Below are positions 5,219-8,097 of a DNA stretch of 8,097 nucleotides, in pieces (position 1 is the stretch's first letter; each line of letters begins with the position of its first letter). Made by a program: the position numbers and the translations under genes. Source of the stretch: a bacterium (lineage in GTDB: Bacteria > Spirochaetota > UBA4802 > UBA5550); contig JAAENB010001086.1 of NCBI GenBank assembly GCA_024224995.1, positions 1 to 8,097 of the forward strand, read 5' to 3'. A model generated the notes under the pieces. It saw only the letters and a list, made by a program, of their open reading frames with translations. It had not been told where the DNA came from and ran no database searches.

Positions 5219-6208
5219 TTACTTAGGAACAATAACCATTTGAGATACCCAGCCTGAAGGGCTCCATCCGCTCATGGACATTTTTTTGTAAGTGTTTTTA
5301 TCGTTTTTCCAAACATATACATTGTTGCTTCCGCTTACGTCATCACCCGCGATATACACGTCTCCATTATACACGGCAATGTCTTTCGCATCGGAATGCT
5401 TGCCGGTTCCCAGGTCAACAAGAGCGCCGTTTTTCCAGTAACAGGCGTGACGAATTCCTATTGAATCGTAATATGTACCGGCTACATATACATCGCTGCC
5501 GTCAACACAGATAGCCGCGGCTTTGGTTTCTTCGGTACTGAGCATGGTGATTTCACCATTCTTCCATACGCAAGCCTGGTCGCCAATAAGTCCGGTGAGA
5601 TAAATGTCACCGTTATTGATTGTTATATCTGCGATAGTCTTCATTTCGGGAACTTCTGTCGTTACACCGTTTATTGCGTAATAAGGAATTGTAACAGAAT
5701 CTCTACTTATTCGACCGGCATAATAAACATCATCGCCATCTACTTTTAGAGCATAAGCGCTTCCTTCAACAGGGGTTAAATCTCCGTTCTTCCAGATGAA
5801 GTATTCAGGATTGGTATAGTTCCAGTAGTTAACGAGCATGTACAGGTCATCGCCGTTGGCAGCAATAGCTCTGGCGCTGGACCATTCACTGTTCAGTACG
5901 GTTTTTCCTTCATTTTTCCAGTAAACTGCTTGTGAAGTGGTCGAGGCGCTTTTTTCTCCTGCGGCAGCATATATATCATTTCCGGAAACAGAAATATACG
6001 TAGGGGAGTCATTGACAGAAGCGTTTCCAAGTTCAACAGGCTCGCCATTTACCCAGTAGCATAAGGTATTGACATTACCGGTCCGGTAACCGCCCGATAC
6101 ATATACATTTACGTCTTCCTGTGTACCGTCGCACCCGGTAAGAACTGCCATGAGTCCAACGGCTGCCAAAAGTAAAATTAATTTGATTTTTTTAAATACT
6201 TGATTCAT
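5219..6208 (-). CDS. Lipoprotein with repeated WKNG / G-D-x-Y-x-A-G units (beta-propeller-like)
   Basis: A 329-residue lipoprotein. A lysine-bearing signal peptide ends in the lipobox LTGC, so Cys26 would be lipidated; Asp at +2 follows. The rest consists of about seven units of roughly 40 residues, each with a W/Y-x-x-NG turn (near 51-55, 96-101, 137-142, 176-181, 213-218, 256-261, 298-303) and, 15-25 residues on, a (N/D)G-x-D-(V/I/L)-Y-x-A-G strand pair (near 75, 118, 157, 198, 236, 280). This pattern suggests a beta-propeller or tandem-sheet fold outside the cytoplasm. Similar units are common in treponemes, but their function is unknown to me; binding to a ligand or partner is only a guess. 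AAAGGAG (6225-6219) lies 10 nt before ATG 6208; GTG 6214 is an alternative start with only 4 nt spacing. It stands alone and ends at the 5161-5196 terminator. Confidence 0.85.
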   Translation of the reverse strand: MNQVFKKIKLILLLAAVGLMAVLTGCDGTQEDVNVYVSGGYRTGNVNTLCYWVNGEPVELGNASVNDSPTYISVSGNDIYAAAGEKSASTTSQAVYWKNEGKTVLNSEWSSARAIAANGDDLYMLVNYWNYTNPEYFIWKNGDLTPVEGSAYALKVDGDDVYYAGRISRDSVTIPYYAINGVTTEVPEMKTIADITINNGDIYLTGLIGDQACVWKNGEITMLSTEETKAAAICVDGSDVYVAGTYYDSIGIRHACYWKNGALVDLGTGKHSDAKDIAVYNGDVYIAGDDVSGSNNVYVWKNDKNTYKKMSMSGWSPSGWVSQMVIVPK

Positions 6209-6249
6209 ATTCACAAGTCTCCTTTGTTTTTTTGGTATGTTATAATGTT

Positions 6250-6285
6250 AAATAAAGAAACTCCCTTCAGGGGCATCCTTTATTT
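6250..6285. repeat. Interrupted inverted repeat upstream of the lipoprotein gene
   Basis: AAATAAAG (6250-6257) and CTTTATTT (6278-6285) are perfect complements. Inside them CCC-TTCA-GGG (6263-6272) forms a small second stem after 5-nt internal loops. It lies about 40-75 nt upstream of the lipoprotein start, so it may be a leader hairpin, an operator dyad, or a terminator of antisense transcripts. On the minus strand the AT-rich TTATAA just downstream (about 6245-6240) could be a -10 region, but no matching -35 was found. Confidence 0.45.
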
Positions 6286-6446
6286 CATTATCAAATAAGC
6301 GTCTGTAATGCGGGAATCGTCACAAATTTTTTGTTTTTTGTAAATAAAATTTTTTTCCGCAAACCGGCCGGGCATCTTTTTTTGTCCGGCGGTATTGGGG
6401 TTCTTAAATCCAGTCCCGGGTCTGCTTCCGAAGATGCTCCGGAAAA

Positions 6447-6546
6447 GGGTTTGGTCCTGAGAGACGTTGCAGTGCAACGCCTTTACTGGCTGGTTTCTGG
6501 CCAGGGTTATGGAGACCCTGATGAGGGATGCGGCTCCTGCGAGGGG
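6447..6546 (+). repeat. 100-bp interspersed repeat, copy 2 (plus orientation)
   Basis: This is the inverted partner of 2689-2788, with 88 of 100 bases identical and no gaps. The core GACGTTGCAGTGCAACG (6463-6479) is again followed by CCTTTACTGGCTGGTTTC. The surrounding 510 bp between the lipoprotein and PagL-like genes carry no credible gene. They hold the dyad at 6250-6285, a loose stem at about 6364-6394 (ACCGGCCGG against CCGGCGGT) and CCGG-rich remnants of the same repeat style. Open frames through this area on both strands have no family features and run through the repeat. Confidence 0.85.
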
Positions 6547-6713
6547 ATCGGTACGCAGTGTTATTTGGGGTTTCACCCCTCTGTGGTGTTGACCCGGGAC
6601 AAATCTCCGGAAACCAACCCGGAAAGGTGCCCGCGTTGCCTGGGTTGTTTGTACGGTTTTGGGTCTGGGAATTGGTTTTTATTTATATTATCTTGTTGAA
6701 TCGTATTCCGGGT

Positions 6714-6719
6714 GAGGAG
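6714..6719 (+). promoter_or_regulatory. Ribosome binding site of the PagL-like gene
   Basis: GAGGAG sits 5 nt before ATG 6725. It supports that start and shows that translation initiation of the frameshifted gene is intact. An AT-rich TATATTAT at 6684-6691 may be a -10 region, but no -35 is recognisable. Confidence 0.6.
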
Positions 6720-6724
6720 CAGCT

Positions 6725-7347
6725 ATGAAAAAAACGATTTTGTTTAAAGCGATTAATATCACCCTGCTGCTGCTTCTTTTTTTTGCTGCGGCAAACCAGG
6801 GAAATCTCTACAGCGAGGAAAATCCCGGTCCCAAAACAAAGCGGTATAATCTTGAATCTGGACCGGAATACTATTATCCGGTTGATGACGATAGAAACAT
6901 TCAAACAATATTTATGAACGCGCTTTTTGGAAAAGAATTTATTAATGAGCTCCATTATTCATTGTATGCCGGGCTAACGGCGACCTATGCCCGGGTGATA
7001 TAACCCAGTTGGATGAGTCATTTCAGAGCGTTAAATATAATACAAGCGCGTTTGGCATTGGTCCCGTTTTTATGATCCGGTGCGAACTCATCAGGTACAA
7101 ACTGTTTTATTTGTCGATAGACGCTCTGGGAGGGGTCATTCTTTATCATACGGATTTCCCCCTGGGAGGAGATAAATATAATTTTATGTGGAAAATCGGC
7201 CCTTCCATAGGATTTGATATTGCCGATAAATATACTATAAACGTTGCTTTCAGAGGAATGCATGTTTCCAATGGACAGGGAGTTGCCGACAAAAACCCTT
7301 CCTACGAAGCATTGGGTTTTTCAATTGATTTGATTTTTCACCTGTAA
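6725..7347 (+). pseudogene. PagL-like lipid A deacylase / acyloxyacyl hydrolase, split by a frameshift
   Basis: Two frames together make one protein. Residues 1-92 (6725-7003) carry a signal peptide with a leucine-rich core and the first barrel strands (LESGPEYYYPV, YAGLTATYAR). The continuation is open in another frame up to 7347. One extra G in the CCCGGG tract at 6990-6995 would join them as ...TYAR-GDITQLDESF... and give about 207 residues, normal for this outer-membrane barrel family. The second half holds the hallmark H-V-S-N (His at 7261-7263, Ser two residues on) and NPSYEALGFSI; the glutamate there may be the third catalytic residue, though its spacing from His is one residue longer than I recall for PagL. 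The activity would be removal of a lipid A acyl chain. The second half has no signal peptide and only a poor TTG start (7009), so it is unlikely to work alone. A sequencing error or -1 frameshifting are alternatives to decay. Confidence 0.8.
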
Positions 7348-7366
7348 AATATCAATAATACATATA

Positions 7367-8097
7367 TTACCGGGTAGTCTTCATAAAAGCTCCCAGGTAT
7401 TTATTTCTTCCATAAATAGTAATTTTTTTTATAAGCGGGTGTGAGTCTTTTAAAAAGGCAGTTTGTCTTTTTTCCCAGTGTTTCCTGTTTACGTATTTTG
7501 ACCCCGCGATATAGTGCGCAGTCCATACGAAAAAACCGCAATTAAAAATTATTACTGCGGCAAGAAGCAGGGAGGTAATATACCGCTTCAATTTTAATTT
7601 TATCGAAATTGTTGATAGCAGTAGTACAGCAAAGGAAATGCCTGTTAATTTAACGAGCAGCCATATAGTTTTATAGTCGTACCAGCCAATGAGCGACCAT
7701 CCGCCATGCCGCATATACTGGCCCCCTGATTTTAAGGGGAAGAACACCGGTATTCCCTTCCATACACTGGGAGGCTGGGGCAGGTCGGCCAGTACATGGG
7801 AAATTCCCGCTATGGAGCTCACAAAAAAGAGGAGAAAGAAAACCCGCATGGTTAGATACTTTTTTCTCAGGAATATGGCGCTTATTAAAAGCGCCGTCAG
7901 TGTTAAAATAAACCCCGAAACTATTGCCCCGGCAATTGAGTGCGTTGCTCCCCGGTGGCCGATCAAGGGGTTTGTTGAGGTGTAATAGCCAAAGAATGAA
8001 TCAATGTCGGGAAAGGCTGCCGCAATGGCCAGGAGCAGCACCAGTAGAAGATAGTTGATTTTTTTAAATTTGAATAGTGATTGGATGGCATAAAAAA
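7367..8097 (-). CDS. YdjM/DUF457-type membrane metal-dependent hydrolase, 5' end beyond the window
   Basis: About 242 residues are visible and the frame stays open to the right edge, so the true start lies outside. The GTG at 8041 is not a convincing start: no ribosome site precedes it, and the residues upstream (YAIQSLFKFKKINYLLL) continue the first hydrophobic segment. Family marks are PDIDSFFG followed by GHRGATHS, then SHVLAD further on; these His and Asp residues are typical of the inner-membrane YdjM family, often annotated as metal-dependent hydrolases. Around five membrane segments are visible, with a basic C-terminal tail (RKHWEKRQTAFLK). The biochemical role of the family is not established. 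The gene converges on the PagL-like gene with only 19 bp between them and no clear terminator. Confidence 0.82.
   Translation of the reverse strand, partial: FYAIQSLFKFKKINYLLLVLLLAIAAAFPDIDSFFGYYTSTNPLIGHRGATHSIAGAIVSGFILTLTALLISAIFLRKKYLTMRVFFLLFFVSSIAGISHVLADLPQPPSVWKGIPVFFPLKSGGQYMRHGGWSLIGWYDYKTIWLLVKLTGISFAVLLLSTISIKLKLKRYITSLLLAAVIIFNCGFFVWTAHYIAGSKYVNRKHWEKRQTAFLKDSHPLIKKITIYGRNKYLGAFMKTTR

Noticed and set aside
6280..6576. Minus-strand open frame of 98 codons
   Set aside because: It is antisense to the repeat, overlaps the frame above, and no protein family is recognisable.
6331..6699. Open frame of 122 codons reading through copy 2 of the 100-bp repeat
   Set aside because: RDVAVQRLYWLVSGQ is the same repeat translation as elsewhere; there is no good ribosome site or domain.
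7348..7366. Terminator between the converging PagL-like and YdjM-like genes
   Set aside because: The 19-bp gap is AT-rich but has no stem of useful length.

Overview
The window looks like accessory DNA of a diderm bacterium, probably a spirochaete of the Treponema type (moderate to low confidence). The grounds are a lipoprotein built from repeated 'YWKNG ... G-D-(V/I)-Y-x-A-G' units, a style common in treponemes; intergenic palindromic repeats around GAGACGTTGCA/TGCAACG, whose spurious translations read 'DVAVQRLYW'; and outer-membrane proteins (a TonB-dependent receptor and a PagL-like barrel) that imply an outer membrane. No rRNA, tRNA or core housekeeping gene is present to fix the taxonomy.

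Layout. 1-247: a cluster of three strong hairpins between two exact 16-bp direct repeats, then the leader of the first gene. 248-1249 (+): zinc amidohydrolase of the ACMSD / gamma-resorcylate decarboxylase group, closed by a strong terminator at 1272-1306. 1335-2198 (-): macrodomain-type poly(ADP-ribose) glycohydrolase-like protein (TIGR02452 type). 2262-2812: gene-free mosaic of repeats and palindromes. 2813-4858 (-): TonB-dependent receptor, with a near-consensus promoter and a TTG start chosen by its Shine-Dalgarno site. 4886-5218: intergenic, with a possible decayed small gene and a bidirectional terminator. 5219-6208 (-): repeat-rich lipoprotein. 6215-6724: second gene-free repeat zone. 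6725-7347 (+): PagL-like lipid A deacylase/acyloxyacyl hydrolase split by a frameshift. 7367-8097 (-): YdjM/DUF457-type membrane protein that runs off the right edge.

The genes do not form one operon: strands alternate and most genes have their own promoter, terminator or repeat boundary. A shared theme is the cell envelope (TonB receptor, lipoprotein, lipid A deacylase, YdjM-type membrane protein). The amidohydrolase and the ADP-ribose hydrolase are apparently unrelated singletons.

The most striking structure is a pair of 100-bp repeats, 88% identical without gaps and in inverted orientation, at 2689-2788 and 6447-6546. They bracket the TonB receptor and the lipoprotein, so the intervening 3.7 kb could in principle invert or move as a unit. 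I see no convincing wholly new system. The repeat family, the bracketed segment and the frameshifted PagL-like gene are the points most worth following.
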